In this document: positions 19,228-28,793 of the stretch, piece after piece
How positions within the stretch are numbered: the stretch's first letter is position 1
Layout of the letters: each line of letters opens with the position of its first letter
Assembly: GCA_020161135.1 (NCBI GenBank)
Contig: JAIUOB010000005.1
Location: 558,001 to 622,000, forward strand
Length of the DNA: 64,000 nt
From: Gemmatimonadota bacterium
GTDB taxonomy: Bacteria > Gemmatimonadota > Gemmatimonadetes > Gemmatimonadales > Gemmatimonadaceae
Direction: 5' to 3'
Notes under the pieces: model-generated
Told to the model about the DNA's origin: nothing
The model's database searches: none
The model's input: only the letters and a program-made list of their open reading frames with translations
Position numbers and translations under genes: made by a program

Positions 19228-20879
19228 GCACCCGCGCCCAGTCCCCTTGGGCGACGGCGCGCGCGCGGGTTGCGGCGTGCGTCGGGCTGGGTGCGTGCCT
19301 GGTGCTGACGCCGATGCTCCGCGCGCAGCGCGCGACGGCTGCGGCCACGCCCCCGCCGCTCGCACGCGAGTTTCGCGGCGTGTGGGTGGCGAGCGTCAGC
19401 AACATCGACTGGCCCTCCAAGCGTACCCTGACCACGGCGGAGCAGCAGGCCGAACTCCGCGCGCTGCTCGACAAGGCGGCGGCGATGCGGCTCAACGCGG
19501 TCATCTTCCAGGTACGCCCCGCCGGTGACGCGCTCTACGCGTCGACGCTCGAGCCGTGGAGTGAGTACCTCACCGGTACGCAGGGGCGCGCCCCGTCGCC
19601 GGCATGGGACCCTCTCGCCTTTGCCGTGCAGGAGGCGCACGCGCGGCACCTCGAGCTCCATGCCTGGTTCAACCCGTATCGTGCCAGGCATGTCGACGGA
19701 CGTTCGGCGTTCGCTGCGAACCACATTGCGCGTCGGCAGCCCTCGCTCGTGAAGCGGTATGGGCGGTCGGTGTGGATGGATCCCGGCGAACCCGCGGTGC
19801 GCGCGCAGACGCTGCGCGTGGTGCTCGATGTCGTGTCTCGTTACGACATCGATGGCGTGCACATCGACGATTATTTCTATCCGTACCCCGAACGCACGCG
19901 CCGCGGCCGGCCGATTCCGTTCCCTGACGACGCGAGCTGGACACGCTACCGCCGGGGCGGGGGGAAGCTCGCGCGCGACGACTGGCGTCGCGAGAACGTG
20001 AACCTGCTCGTGCGCGAGCTGCACGACGGCATCCATCGCACGAAGCCGTGGGTGCGCTTCGGCGTGAGCCCGTTCGGCATCTGGCGGCCGGGCTTTCCGG
20101 AGTCGGTGCGTGGCTTCGACGCGTATGCGCAGCTCTACGCCGACGCCCGCAAATGGCTGCGCGAAGGGTGGGTCGACTACTTCACGCCCCAGCTGTACTG
20201 GCCGACGACGCGCGCGGGGCAGGCATATCCGGTCCTCCTCGACTGGTGGGCCAGCGAGAACGTCCTCGGACGACACCTCTGGCCCGGCAACTTCACGTCG
20301 CTCGCCGGCGGGCGCGGGTCGACGGCCTTTCCCGTCAGTGAGCTCGTCGAGCAGATCCGCGTGACGCGACGGAACGATGGCGCCACCGGGAACGTCCACT
20401 TCAGCATGAAGTCGTTCCTCGACAACCAGGCCGGCATGGTCGATGTCCTCACTGCGGGCCCCTACGCCGAGCCGGCGTTGGTGCCGGCCACCCCCTGGTT
20501 GGCCGTGCCGCCCCCGCCGGAGCCTGCGCCCGTCTGGCGACCGAGTGCGGCCGAGCTGCGCCTCGCCCACCGCGGCGCCACCCCACCCTGGCAGTGGCTC
20601 CTCCGCCTGCGCACGGACACAGGGTGGGTGAGCCTGATCGTGCCGGGGAGTGCCGAACGCTGGGTCGTGCCGCCATCATTGACGCCGACGGCGGTGTCGG
20701 TCTCCGCACTCAATCGGGTGGGCTCGGAGAGCGATGCCGTGCTGGTGCCCGTTCCCGTCGCGCCCACGTCGTCCGACGCGCCGTCTCCGGCGGCGGCGTC
20801 ATCGACGGAGGGCGTCCACCGCAGCGAACATCGTCGCGCACATCGCAGCGAGCAGCGAGGTCCTCGTCATGAACGCTGA
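19224..20879 (+). CDS. GH10-like (GHL10/DUF187) secreted glycosidase
   Basis: 551 aa. An N-terminal hydrophobic segment (VAACVGLGACLVLTPM) is a signal peptide or anchor. The GHL10 core is clear: REFRGVWVASVSNIDWPSK, AVIFQVRPAGDALY, HAWFNPYRARH, YDIDGVHIDDYFYPYPE and FGVSPFGIW. This TIM-barrel family includes divisome-linked glucosaminidases acting on denuded peptidoglycan. The C-terminal ~90 residues look like a fibronectin-type or Ig-like tail followed by a Ser/His/Arg-rich end. It starts with a GTG overlapping the aminotransferase stop. Confidence 0.85.
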   Translation: MSTRAQSPWATARARVAACVGLGACLVLTPMLRAQRATAAATPPPLAREFRGVWVASVSNIDWPSKRTLTTAEQQAELRALLDKAAAMRLNAVIFQVRPAGDALYASTLEPWSEYLTGTQGRAPSPAWDPLAFAVQEAHARHLELHAWFNPYRARHVDGRSAFAANHIARRQPSLVKRYGRSVWMDPGEPAVRAQTLRVVLDVVSRYDIDGVHIDDYFYPYPERTRRGRPIPFPDDASWTRYRRGGGKLARDDWRRENVNLLVRELHDGIHRTKPWVRFGVSPFGIWRPGFPESVRGFDAYAQLYADARKWLREGWVDYFTPQLYWPTTRAGQAYPVLLDWWASENVLGRHLWPGNFTSLAGGRGSTAFPVSELVEQIRVTRRNDGATGNVHFSMKSFLDNQAGMVDVLTAGPYAEPALVPATPWLAVPPPPEPAPVWRPSAAELRLAHRGATPPWQWLLRLRTDTGWVSLIVPGSAERWVVPPSLTPTAVSVSALNRVGSESDAVLVPVPVAPTSSDAPSPAAASSTEGVHRSEHRRAHRSEQRGPRHER

Positions 20880-21282
20880 ACGCGTTCCGTTCTTCTACCG
20901 ACTCACGAGCGGCATCCGCATCACCGTGCGGCCGAGCTACCTGCGCGAACGGTCGAACGCGCTGCTCGGCCAGTTCGTGTTCGCCTACCACATCCGCATC
21001 GAGAATGTCGGCGACCAGGCGGCGCAACTGCGCACCCGGCGCTGGCTGATTCACGACGATGCCGTGGGCGACACGGTGGTCGAAGGCGAGGGCGTCGTGG
21101 GCGAGCAGCCGCACCTGCTCCCCGGACAGGTGCACGAGTACCGCTCGTTCTGTGTGCTGAAGGCGCCCAACGGGTGGATGGAGGGCACCTATCGGTTCGT
21201 GCGCGACGACGGATCGAGCTTCAACGCCGTCATCCCCCGATTCACCCTCGACGCCGAGCCCCGCGCCGACACGGTGTCCTGA
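20869..21282 (+). CDS. apaG: ApaG-domain protein
   Basis: 137 aa, full-length for ApaG, a small immunoglobulin-like fold linked to Co2+/Mg2+ resistance and Ap4A level. Typical segments: ITVRPSYLRERSN, QFVFAYHIRIENVGD, LRTRRWLIHDD, GEQPHLLPGQVHEYRSFC and GWMEGTYRFV. The ATG at 20869 lies inside the 3' end of the GH10-like gene (11-bp overlap), so the two are coupled. Biochemical role is uncertain across the family. Confidence 0.9.
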   Translation: MNAERVPFFYRLTSGIRITVRPSYLRERSNALLGQFVFAYHIRIENVGDQAAQLRTRRWLIHDDAVGDTVVEGEGVVGEQPHLLPGQVHEYRSFCVLKAPNGWMEGTYRFVRDDGSSFNAVIPRFTLDAEPRADTVS

Positions 21283-21296
21283 CGCGCCGCGCCCAC

Positions 21297-21338
21297 GCGT
21301 CAGGCGTCACGCGTCACGCGTCACGCGTCACGCGTCAC
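21297..21338. repeat. tandem heptamer GCGTCAC, six copies
   Basis: Six head-to-tail 7-mers (first copy GCGTCAG, then five exact GCGTCAC) lie between convergent genes. The last copies overlap the stop codon of the leftward gene at 21328, so slippage would change the C-terminus. Confidence 0.9.
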
Positions 21339-21753
21339 CGGTAATCGAGACCAGCGGCAGCACGGTGGCGAAGGGCGCGGTCAGCACGTCGAATGTCGCG
21401 GGAGCGAGGACGTCGCGCACCAGCAGCGCCAGCAGCGCCGCCAGCGCCGGCTCGGCCACGGCATCGAGCGACGCGAGTGGATCGGTGTCGTCGGGTGGTG
21501 CCACGCGCAGCAGTTGCAGCAGCGGGCCCGCCGCGGCGTCACGCGCGGCCTCCCGGTCACTCCCGGCAATCGCCGTCGCCAGCGCTCGCTCCGCCGCGGC
21601 CCAGGCCGGCTGACGCTCCGCCGCGCGGTAGCGCGTGACGACCTCCCGCCGGTCGGACGCACTGAGTCCGGCCAGCGCCGCGAGAAACCGCCGGATGTGC
21701 GGCGTGGCCGGACCGTAGGGTCGCGCATTGTCACCGGCGCGCGTCGCGTTCAT
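21328..21753 (-). CDS. hypothetical protein
   Basis: 141 aa. The ATG at 21753 overlaps the stop of the SDR-like gene (ATGA); the longer upstream frame is a shadow of that gene. The protein is Ala/Leu-rich and helical (IRRFLAALAGLSASDRREVV, then AERALATAI). The C-terminus is hydrophobic (ALAALLALLVRDVLAP) without a clear membrane topology. No family recognised. The last residues are encoded by the GCGTCAC tandem repeat. Confidence 0.6.
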   Translation of the reverse strand: MNATRAGDNARPYGPATPHIRRFLAALAGLSASDRREVVTRYRAAERQPAWAAAERALATAIAGSDREAARDAAAGPLLQLLRVAPPDDTDPLASLDAVAEPALAALLALLVRDVLAPATFDVLTAPFATVLPLVSITGDA

Positions 21754-22619
21754 GCGGACGGCACCTGCACCGCGTGCCCCAGGCGCTGCAAGCCGTCGAA
21801 AACCGTCGCGACCTGCGGCCGCCAGCCCGTCGCGCGCAACGCCTCCGTGCGAATGCGCTGATTGCTCCGCGCCTCGCGTCGCGCGCCCCCCGAAGTGGCT
21901 GGCGGCGTCACGGCCGCGCTGGCCGCCTGCAGCGCGCGCGTGATCGCGCCCGCCTGCACGGGGTGCCCGTCGGTGCAATTGAAGATCGACACGGCGTCGT
22001 GAGTCGGCTGTCCGATCAGGTGCGCGATGGCATCCCGCACGTCATCGCGCCAGGAGAAGTTGCACCACCGACTGTCGAGCGGGTCGCCCTGCGCGAAGCG
22101 TGGGCCCGGGTCTCGACCCGGACCATACAGGCCAGCCGGGCGCACGATCCGCGCGGCGGTACGCCCGTGCTCGCCGATCGACGCGATGATCTGTTCCGCC
22201 TCGACCAGCGCCGCGACGCGACCGTCGTGTGGCGTGAGCGGCGTCGTCTCGTCCACCTCGCTGCCATCCTGCCGGTCGTACACCCCCGTGCTCGACACCC
22301 ACAGGACGGAGCGCACCGAAAGCGCCTCGGCCACGCGGCGGATGCCTTCGGCGACCTGCGGATAGATGCCGTGATCGTCGCCCCGGCCGCGGCTGGGCGC
22401 GACCGTGGCCACGACGTGGTCGACGCGGGCCGGAAGCTGCGCACGCAGGGATGCGTCGGTCGCGATTTCGTCCGGCGTCCCCACGAGCCCGATGCAGCCC
22501 GCGGGTGGGGCGTCGGCGCCGCGCCGGAGCGTCCATACCGTCATGCCGCTCGAGGCCAGATGGGCCGCAGTCGGGGCGCCGAGCCAGCCAGGTCCGACGA
22601 GCAGGGTCGTGGCGCTCAT
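21750..22619 (-). CDS. NAD(P)-dependent epimerase/SDR-like protein
   Basis: 289 aa extended-SDR protein of the YeeZ type. The N-terminal dinucleotide motif is GPGWLGAPTAAHLASSG. The active-site region reads SVLWVSSTGVYDRQDGSEVDETTPLTP, with a Ser-Ser-Thr and Tyr as in NAD-dependent epimerases, then RIVRPAGLYGPGRDP. The family is uncharacterised in substrate terms. It is transcribed together with the next leftward gene and diverges from infA. Confidence 0.85.
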   Translation of the reverse strand: MSATTLLVGPGWLGAPTAAHLASSGMTVWTLRRGADAPPAGCIGLVGTPDEIATDASLRAQLPARVDHVVATVAPSRGRGDDHGIYPQVAEGIRRVAEALSVRSVLWVSSTGVYDRQDGSEVDETTPLTPHDGRVAALVEAEQIIASIGEHGRTAARIVRPAGLYGPGRDPGPRFAQGDPLDSRWCNFSWRDDVRDAIAHLIGQPTHDAVSIFNCTDGHPVQAGAITRALQAASAAVTPPATSGGARREARSNQRIRTEALRATGWRPQVATVFDGLQRLGHAVQVPSA

Positions 22620-22787
22620 GGGGTGGGTCCGAGGGAAAAGGGGCGGGGATGCGCGATCTGGCCTTGCGCCCCGGGCGACATGTACATTCTGGCCAGACCG
22701 GCGTCGCCAAAGGCGCGGCCGGAGGCGGTGTCGAACGCGGCGCGATTCCCGTGTCGCAACCACCAGGGAGCCAGGACCCGACCGTAC

Positions 22788-23009
22788 ATGTCGAAGCAGG
22801 ACGCGATCGAACTGGAAGGTACCGTGACGGAGCTGCTGCCCAACGCGACGTTTCGCGTCACGGTGCCCAGTGGCCACGAAGTGCTGACGACGCTCGCCGG
22901 CAACATGCGGCGCAATCGCATTCGTGTGCTCGCCGGTGATCGCGTCACCGTCGAAGTGTCGCCATACGACTTGTCTCGCGGCCGCATCACCTTCCGCCAC
23001 AAGAACTGA
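22788..23009 (+). CDS. infA: translation initiation factor IF-1
   Basis: 73 aa OB-fold protein. The N-terminus MSKQDAIELEGTVTELLPNA, the core FRVTVPSGHEVLTTLAGNMR, and the end RVTVEVSPYDLSRGRITFRH match IF-1, with a few substitutions relative to common sequences. It binds the 30S A site during initiation. It stands alone here rather than in a ribosomal-protein operon, between two leftward transcription units. Confidence 0.95.
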   Translation: MSKQDAIELEGTVTELLPNATFRVTVPSGHEVLTTLAGNMRRNRIRVLAGDRVTVEVSPYDLSRGRITFRHKN

Positions 23010-23025
23010 GCGGGGCGGTCGCGCG

Positions 23026-24081
23026 TCAGCGCAGCAGGAACCACCACGCGGCGCCTCCGGCCGCGGCGGCTGCGACCACGAGACCCGCCACCAGCGGCAT
23101 GCGGCCGCGCGTCTTCTCCGTCGACGCGCCGACCACCCGTGGCACGCGCAAGGCGCGCGGCGCGGGAGCCGGCTCCGACCGCCCCTCCGGTGCCGTTGGC
23201 GGCGTCGGCTCTGCCGGCGGCGGCATGGTGACGTTCGCGATCGGTTCGGGGATGGCCGTCAGTGCGGCCTGCCCGCGCGGCGTGAGCGGCACGGGCGTCG
23301 TGCGCAGCAGCGTATCGGTCACCGCCACGGCCTCACGCAGCGGCCGATCGTCGTCGGTGAGCAGCGGCGGCGCGTCGAGCGGCACCATCTCCGGCAGGGC
23401 GACGGCCACGGCTGGTTCGACGGGTGTCGGCGCTTCGGGAGGCGTCTCCGGTGCCATCGGCTCTGCCGACGCGCGCAGGCGCGCCACGCGGGTGAGCAGG
23501 TCCTCGGCACGACTCGTCGAGAGGCCGTGCGACGCCAGCAGTGCGTGCAGGCGCAGCAGCAACGGCTCCGCGTCGGCCGTCGCGCCAAGCGCGAGCGCGA
23601 TGCGCGCGGCATTCTCGAGCAGCACCACCAGTCGCACGTCCTCCGCGCCCACGCGATGCTCCAGCGCGGCGAGCGCACGTCGCACCAGGGCCAGGGCTTC
23701 GTCGCCGCGCTGTGCCGCGGCGAGCATCACGGCGAGGTCCATGCGCGCGCGGGCCACCGGCATGGCATCTTCGCCGGCGATCGCGACGCGCACGGTGCAG
23801 GCCCGCTGTCCGTGAACCAGCGCGTCATCGAGCGCGCCGGCGCGATAGCAGGCGTGCGCGAGATTGCCGAGGACGAGCGCGAGGGGCTCATGCGCGGCGG
23901 GCGCGAGCGGCTGCGACGCCTCGATGAGGTGGCAAGCGCGCGCGAACGCCGCGGCGGCCGCGTCCCACGCGCCGTCGGCGGCGAGCGCCAGCCCGCGATC
24001 GTTCTCCTCGCTCCACGGCGTCTCTGCCGGCACCAGATCCAGCTCCACCATGTCGTGCGTGCTCTCCTGATCACAGACCAT
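23026..24081 (-). CDS. TPR-repeat protein with C-terminal membrane anchor
   Basis: 351 aa from the ATG at 24081 (a second in-frame ATG lies directly upstream at 24084). The first ~190 residues contain three to four TPR-like helix pairs (PWSEENDRGLALAADGAWDA, LGNLAHACYRAGALDDALVH, DLAVMLAAAQRGDEALALVR). A Pro/Thr/Glu-rich linker follows, and the C-terminus has basic residues then one membrane segment (MPLVAGLVVAAAAAGGAAWW). The topology suggests a tail-anchored scaffold facing the cytoplasm. The precise partner is unknown. Confidence 0.75.
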   Translation of the reverse strand: MVCDQESTHDMVELDLVPAETPWSEENDRGLALAADGAWDAAAAAFARACHLIEASQPLAPAAHEPLALVLGNLAHACYRAGALDDALVHGQRACTVRVAIAGEDAMPVARARMDLAVMLAAAQRGDEALALVRRALAALEHRVGAEDVRLVVLLENAARIALALGATADAEPLLLRLHALLASHGLSTSRAEDLLTRVARLRASAEPMAPETPPEAPTPVEPAVAVALPEMVPLDAPPLLTDDDRPLREAVAVTDTLLRTTPVPLTPRGQAALTAIPEPIANVTMPPPAEPTPPTAPEGRSEPAPAPRALRVPRVVGASTEKTRGRMPLVAGLVVAAAAAGGAAWWFLLR

Positions 24082-24283
24082 CATCGCGCCGCGGACGGCG
24101 ACGCGACCGCGCTGCGGTTCAGCCTGCTGTCCCGTCGTGTGACGCACCGATGGTGCGCCCACTCGGACACCACACCGGCCTCGTGCCGAGGCTGAACGCC
24201 ACGCGCCGCCGGCTTCTCGACTGGCAGGACCGCGCGCGGTTGCCTGCACAAGTTATCCCACGTGATGAAGAGGCGCTGCACGG

Positions 24284-24311
24284 TTGACGGCCCCCGGAAT
24301 GTCCCTAGCTT
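24284..24311 (+). promoter_or_regulatory. sigma70-like promoter
   Basis: TTGACG (24284-24289) and TAGCTT (24306-24311) are separated by 16 bp, about 55 bp before the lipoprotein gene. Confidence 0.55.
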
Positions 24312-24365
24312 GGCGAAGAGGAGGGGCGCAGGGCCCCTCTGCAGGAACTCCTGCCGTCGCTCCCA

Positions 24366-25253
24366 ATGGTCGCTCACGCGCGCAGCTCCCTGGGACCTCG
24401 TACCGCGACGTTCGCGGTACGCCTGCTGGCGTCGTGCGCGCTCGGCGCACTGCCGATGCTGTCCGCCTGCGATCGCGGCGAGACCGTCACGATCTCCGGC
24501 AATGTCGAGGGACTCGACACGCTTGCGCTGCGCGGCGATTCGCTGCTCGCTCGTGCCGATCGGCCACCCGACGACATCTTCTACACGCCACCGTCGCGCC
24601 TGGCGGATTCTATCGCCGCCGCTGCCTCGGCCGCGACGGTGTCGGCGGCATCCGCGCCAGCTCCGTCCGGCGACGCAGGGCGCCGTCCCGCGACGCGCCG
24701 CAACACCACGCTGTCGACCGCGTCTGGCAATGGGACGCTCGACGCGCCTCCCGCGATGGGCAGTCTCACCGGTGCCGAGATGTCGCGCCGGGCCCAGTTG
24801 CGCGGCGATTCCATCGCGCGTGCCTACGCGGCGCAAGCCTCTGGCGGCAGCGACGGCGCCCGCTCCCGCGCCGATTCGGTGCGCGGCGTGGTCGTGCTGC
24901 AGGGCACTGCGGACGCGCCGCAGGTCGCGCTGCAGGCCGGCAACACGACGATGGCGCTCAGCGGCATGGCGACCCGCGGCCTCATGCGGCTGGCCGGAAA
25001 CGAAATCGTGGTGCATGGCGTGAAGATCTCGCCGCGCGACATCGTGGTCGCCGACTTCGTCGTGCGCGCGGCCAAGGGGTTGCCCGTCCTCGACGGCGTG
25101 ATTGCCCCGGACGGCGTGCTGCGACTCACCGATGGATCCGGCTTGCGGCGTGTGTCGCTCCCCCCCGAGGTGCGGGCGCTGGTGGGGACCCGCGTGTGGG
25201 TGGCCATGCGCGGTGCCAATCCTGCCGCCTTCGGCATCTTGGCCACGCGCTGA
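24366..25253 (+). CDS. lipoprotein, uncharacterised
   Basis: 295 aa. A signal peptide ends in the lipobox LSAC (residues ~32-35), so the mature protein is probably lipid-anchored. Residues ~80-170 are low-complexity (Ala/Ser/Arg). The C-terminal ~110 residues form a compact, possibly beta-rich domain (VVLQGTADAPQVALQAGNTT to VWVAMRGANPAAFGIL). No family is recognised. It is preceded by a promoter and converges with the ABC permease gene. Confidence 0.65.
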   Translation: MVAHARSSLGPRTATFAVRLLASCALGALPMLSACDRGETVTISGNVEGLDTLALRGDSLLARADRPPDDIFYTPPSRLADSIAAAASAATVSAASAPAPSGDAGRRPATRRNTTLSTASGNGTLDAPPAMGSLTGAEMSRRAQLRGDSIARAYAAQASGGSDGARSRADSVRGVVVLQGTADAPQVALQAGNTTMALSGMATRGLMRLAGNEIVVHGVKISPRDIVVADFVVRAAKGLPVLDGVIAPDGVLRLTDGSGLRRVSLPPEVRALVGTRVWVAMRGANPAAFGILATR

Positions 25254-25281
25254 TGGGGCGCGCTGATCCGCGCCGCGGGCC

Positions 25282-28080
25282 CTAGCCCGCGTCGCGGATC
25301 GCCATCATGGGTGTTTCGCGATACACATCGCGCGACGTGAGCACGCCGATCCCCATCGTGAGCGCGAGCAGCGCGGCGGCAATGAGCACGGTGGGGAGCA
25401 GGGCCGGATCGAAGCGATCCTCGAACACGAAGCGCGTGATCCCCCACGCGCCGCCGAAGGAGAGCACCATTCCCGTGAGGGCGCCGAGCGCGCCCAGCGC
25501 GCCGTACTCCGCGAGCAGCACCCGCGCCACCTGCGCCTGCGATGCGCCCAGCGTCCGCAACAGCACGCCTTCGCGCAGCCGTGCGCGCCGGGTGGCGGCC
25601 ACGGCGCTGAACAGCACCGGCACGCCCATCAGGAGCGAGAACACGCCGAGGAAGCGAATGGCCAGCGTGACGCGATCGACGATCGACCCGATGGTCTGGC
25701 GCACCAGCGACAGGTCGAGGCTCGACACATTGGGGAAGCGGCGGACGACGTCACGCTGCACCGCCGCCATGCGCGGCGCATCCGGCACGTTCGCGACCAT
25801 CGCGAACTGTTGCGGTGCGCGTCGCAGCGCGGCGGGTTCGAACACCACGAAGAAGTTGGCCTCGAAGCGCGCCCAGTTCACCGTGCGGATGTTGTGCACG
25901 ACGGTCGTGACGGGGACGCCCTGCACGTTCCATACGATCGTGTCGCCCAGCGACGCGGCCATGTCGCGCGCGAGGTCCTGTTCGATGGAGCTCAGGAACG
26001 GGGCGTCGGGGTTGGCTGCACGTGTCGTGGCGCGCGTCGCGGAGTCCGGGAACCATGGGCCGGACAGCAACGTCTCCGAACTCACAAGGGAGTCACGCCA
26101 CGTCGAGCGATACTCGCGGCGGAGCGTCCAGCTCGCGCGCCGCACCGTCGTGTCGGCCAGCAGCGCCGACACCGTGCGTCCGTTCACCCGTTCGACGCGC
26201 ATCGTGACGATCGGCGTGCGCTGCACGAGCGGCACCTGGTGCGCCACCAGCAGCGAGTCGATGGGCCCAACCTGATCGTCCTGCACGTCGAAGAAGAGCA
26301 GGTTGCCCGCCGATGCCTCGGCCGTGGTGGACACACGCCGCAGCAGGTTGGCCTGCACGAGGTACACGGTGCTGAGCAGGAAGGCACCGAAGCCGAGGGC
26401 CAGCGTCACGGCCCGCGTCTGGTTGGCCGGGCGGTGCAGGTTCGCCACCCCCTGGCGCAACTCGAACGCCCACGACGGCCGCGTACTGCGACGGGCGAGC
26501 CAGATGAGCGCCGTCGCGGCGAGCCACAGCACCGCGACCACGGCGACCACACCACCACTCAACGCGAGCCCCTGGCGCAGGTCCTCGACCCGCGACACCA
26601 CGATGGCCACGAGGCTGGCCGCCAGCAGCGCGTCAACGAGCAGGCGCGCCGGGTCGCGCCACTCGCGTGGCAGCGTCGTGGGGTCGGCATTGCGACGGAT
26701 GGCCTGCAGCGGCGACACGCGGCGCAATGCCAGCAGCGGACGCAGGGCGAACACCAGCGAGACCCAGAGTCCGGTTGCGAGGCCCAGGAGCAACGGGATC
26801 GGCTCGAGAGCGACGGTGACGTCGACCGGGAGCAGGTCGCCCGTCACGCGCGGCAACAGGAACTGCACGGCAATGCCGAGTGCCACACCGGCGCTCGCGC
26901 CCACCAACCCCATGGACGTGGCCTGCACGAGATAGAGCGCCAACACCTGGCGGCTCGTCGCACCGAGACAGCGCAGGACCGCGACGGTGTCGATCTTGGC
27001 TGCCACGAAGGCACTCACGCCGCTCGCGACGCCAATGCCGCCCAGCAGCAGGGCGATGAGGCCGATGATGCTCAGGAAGTCCGCGAGTTGCGCCACCGCC
27101 TGGGTGAACTCGCGCTCGGTGTCGGCAACGGTGCGGACCGAGATGCGCGCGCGCGGTACCGCGAGCGAATCGCCTGCCGGTGCTGACGCCGTCGTGTCGG
27201 TCGTCGGCGCGGCGGCCGCAGCGGTCGCCGCCGTCGTGTCGGTGGGCGCACCCGTGCTCGCGCCGGCGGCACGCACCGTGGTGTCAGGCTCCTCGTCCGC
27301 GCCGGGTGCGCCACTGCGTCCGCCACGCTGCGCGCGGCGGATGCTGTCCTGGCGCGCCGACGCCGGGTCGATGCGACGCCACAGTGCCGTCTTGAGCGTG
27401 CGCGCCTGTGCACGCTCCGCGAGGTCGGCCGGCAGGCGCAGCACGGTTTCGTACTCGGCCCGGCTCCCGAACCGCAGCAGCCCCATGCGCTCGAGCCAGC
27501 GATCGGACACATAGACACGCGGCCCGATCACCGCCGCGATGCCGGCATCGCCCGGCACGTTCCCGAGCACGCCGCCAATGACGAAACGCTGCTGCCCCAG
27601 CTTGAGCGCGTCGCCGACGCGCGCGTCGAGCGTCACCAGCAGCGACGGGTCGACGAAGACGAGGGTGTCGTCGTGTACCCGCCGCCACGCGTCGGCCGGC
27701 TCGGTGCCGATGGCCCCGTAGAAGGGATAGCCGGGCGACACCGCGCGCACCTGCACGAGGCGCGTCCCGCCCGACGGCTCGGCGAGCGCCATGGATGCGA
27801 ACGTCGTGACGCGCGCGGCGGACACACCGCGTGCCGCGCGCAGCGAGTCGAGCACCGTGTCCACGACCGCGGGAAACCGTGCCCGCGAGGACAGCGCGAG
27901 ATCACCGCCGAGCAGCGTGCGGGACTGGTCGCGAATGGAGCGCGTGACGTTGCCCGCAAATGAGTCGATCGCGACCAAGGCCGCCACACCGAAGGCGATC
28001 GACGACATGTACAGCGCCAGGCGTCGCCGGGCGGTGCGACTCTCGCGCCACGCGAGGCGCAGCAGCGTGGCGGTGGTCAT
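25282..28080 (-). CDS. FtsX-like ABC transporter permease (YbbP type)
   Basis: 932 aa. An N-terminal membrane helix (RLALYMSSIAFGVAALVAID) is followed by a MacB-type periplasmic domain, then two FtsX modules (LSIIGLIALLLGGIGVASGV, and AIRFLGVFSLLMGVPVLFSA), about ten helices in all, as in E. coli YbbP. An Ala/Thr-rich insertion lies near residues 270-345. The ATG at 28080 overlaps the upstream ATPase stop by 4 bp. With that ATPase it should form a lipoprotein/lipid-handling or efflux-type exporter; the substrate is not known. Confidence 0.9.
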   Translation of the reverse strand: MTTATLLRLAWRESRTARRRLALYMSSIAFGVAALVAIDSFAGNVTRSIRDQSRTLLGGDLALSSRARFPAVVDTVLDSLRAARGVSAARVTTFASMALAEPSGGTRLVQVRAVSPGYPFYGAIGTEPADAWRRVHDDTLVFVDPSLLVTLDARVGDALKLGQQRFVIGGVLGNVPGDAGIAAVIGPRVYVSDRWLERMGLLRFGSRAEYETVLRLPADLAERAQARTLKTALWRRIDPASARQDSIRRAQRGGRSGAPGADEEPDTTVRAAGASTGAPTDTTAATAAAAAPTTDTTASAPAGDSLAVPRARISVRTVADTEREFTQAVAQLADFLSIIGLIALLLGGIGVASGVSAFVAAKIDTVAVLRCLGATSRQVLALYLVQATSMGLVGASAGVALGIAVQFLLPRVTGDLLPVDVTVALEPIPLLLGLATGLWVSLVFALRPLLALRRVSPLQAIRRNADPTTLPREWRDPARLLVDALLAASLVAIVVSRVEDLRQGLALSGGVVAVVAVLWLAATALIWLARRSTRPSWAFELRQGVANLHRPANQTRAVTLALGFGAFLLSTVYLVQANLLRRVSTTAEASAGNLLFFDVQDDQVGPIDSLLVAHQVPLVQRTPIVTMRVERVNGRTVSALLADTTVRRASWTLRREYRSTWRDSLVSSETLLSGPWFPDSATRATTRAANPDAPFLSSIEQDLARDMAASLGDTIVWNVQGVPVTTVVHNIRTVNWARFEANFFVVFEPAALRRAPQQFAMVANVPDAPRMAAVQRDVVRRFPNVSSLDLSLVRQTIGSIVDRVTLAIRFLGVFSLLMGVPVLFSAVAATRRARLREGVLLRTLGASQAQVARVLLAEYGALGALGALTGMVLSFGGAWGITRFVFEDRFDPALLPTVLIAAALLALTMGIGVLTSRDVYRETPMMAIRDAG

Positions 28081-28793
28081 GCGGTCGCGGCTGCGGAGCC
28101 GGCGGCGTCGTGCACGTGGTGCACATCTTCCACCACGACACCGTCGCGCAGCCTGATCGTGCGCTGCGTACGCGCCGCGAGCGCCGCGTCGTGTGTGACG
28201 AGGACGATCGTGCACCCCCGCTCGCGGTTGAGCTGCTGGAGCAGCTCGACGATGCGCTCGCCGGTCGTGCCGTCGAGGTTGCCGGTGGGCTCGTCGGCAA
28301 AGAGGATGCGCGGCTCGTTCACGAAGGCGCGTGCGAGCGCGACGCGCTGCTGCTCGCCCCCCGAGAGCTGCTGCGGAAAGTGGTGGGTGCGCCCGGCGAG
28401 CCCGACGCGGGCGAGGAGGTCGGCGGCCCGTGTGGCGGCGTCACGCGCGCTCACGGTGCCGGCGAGCTCGAGCGGGACCTGCACGTTTTCCTGCGCGGTG
28501 AGCGTCGGGATCAATTGAAAGCTCTGGAACACGAACCCAACTTTCTCCCCACGCAGACGCGCACGGGCGTCCTCGGCCAGCGAGCCCAGGTCGACGCCGT
28601 CGAGGGTGACGGTGCCGCGGCTGGGGGTATCGAGTCCGGCGAGGAGGCCGAGCAGCGTGGTCTTGCCGCTCCCCGACGGACCGACGATGGAGACGAACGC
28701 GCCGGCCGGCACCTCGAACGACACGTCCTGGAGGACGGTGAGGCGCTGCGTGCCGCTGGGGTAATCCTTGGTCAAGCCACGAGCAACGAGCAT
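28077..28793 (-). CDS. ABC transporter ATP-binding protein (YbbA/LolD type)
   Basis: 238 aa. Walker A GPSGSGKTT, Q-loop VFQSFQLIPTLTAQENV, signature LSGGEQQRVALARAF, Walker B RILFADEPTGNLD, and H-loop VLVTHD are all intact. It belongs to the MacB/LolD/YbbA subgroup. The start ATG at 28793 shares the palindrome CATG with the start of the divergent tesA-like gene. E. coli has the same arrangement: ybbA-ybbP diverging from tesA. Confidence 0.93.
   Translation of the reverse strand: MLVARGLTKDYPSGTQRLTVLQDVSFEVPAGAFVSIVGPSGSGKTTLLGLLAGLDTPSRGTVTLDGVDLGSLAEDARARLRGEKVGFVFQSFQLIPTLTAQENVQVPLELAGTVSARDAATRAADLLARVGLAGRTHHFPQQLSGGEQQRVALARAFVNEPRILFADEPTGNLDGTTGERIVELLQQLNRERGCTIVLVTHDAALAARTQRTIRLRDGVVVEDVHHVHDAAGSAAATA

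Noticed and set aside
21297..21338. Short tandem repeat as a CRISPR array
   Set aside because: Units are 7 bp without spacers; no cas genes are in the window.
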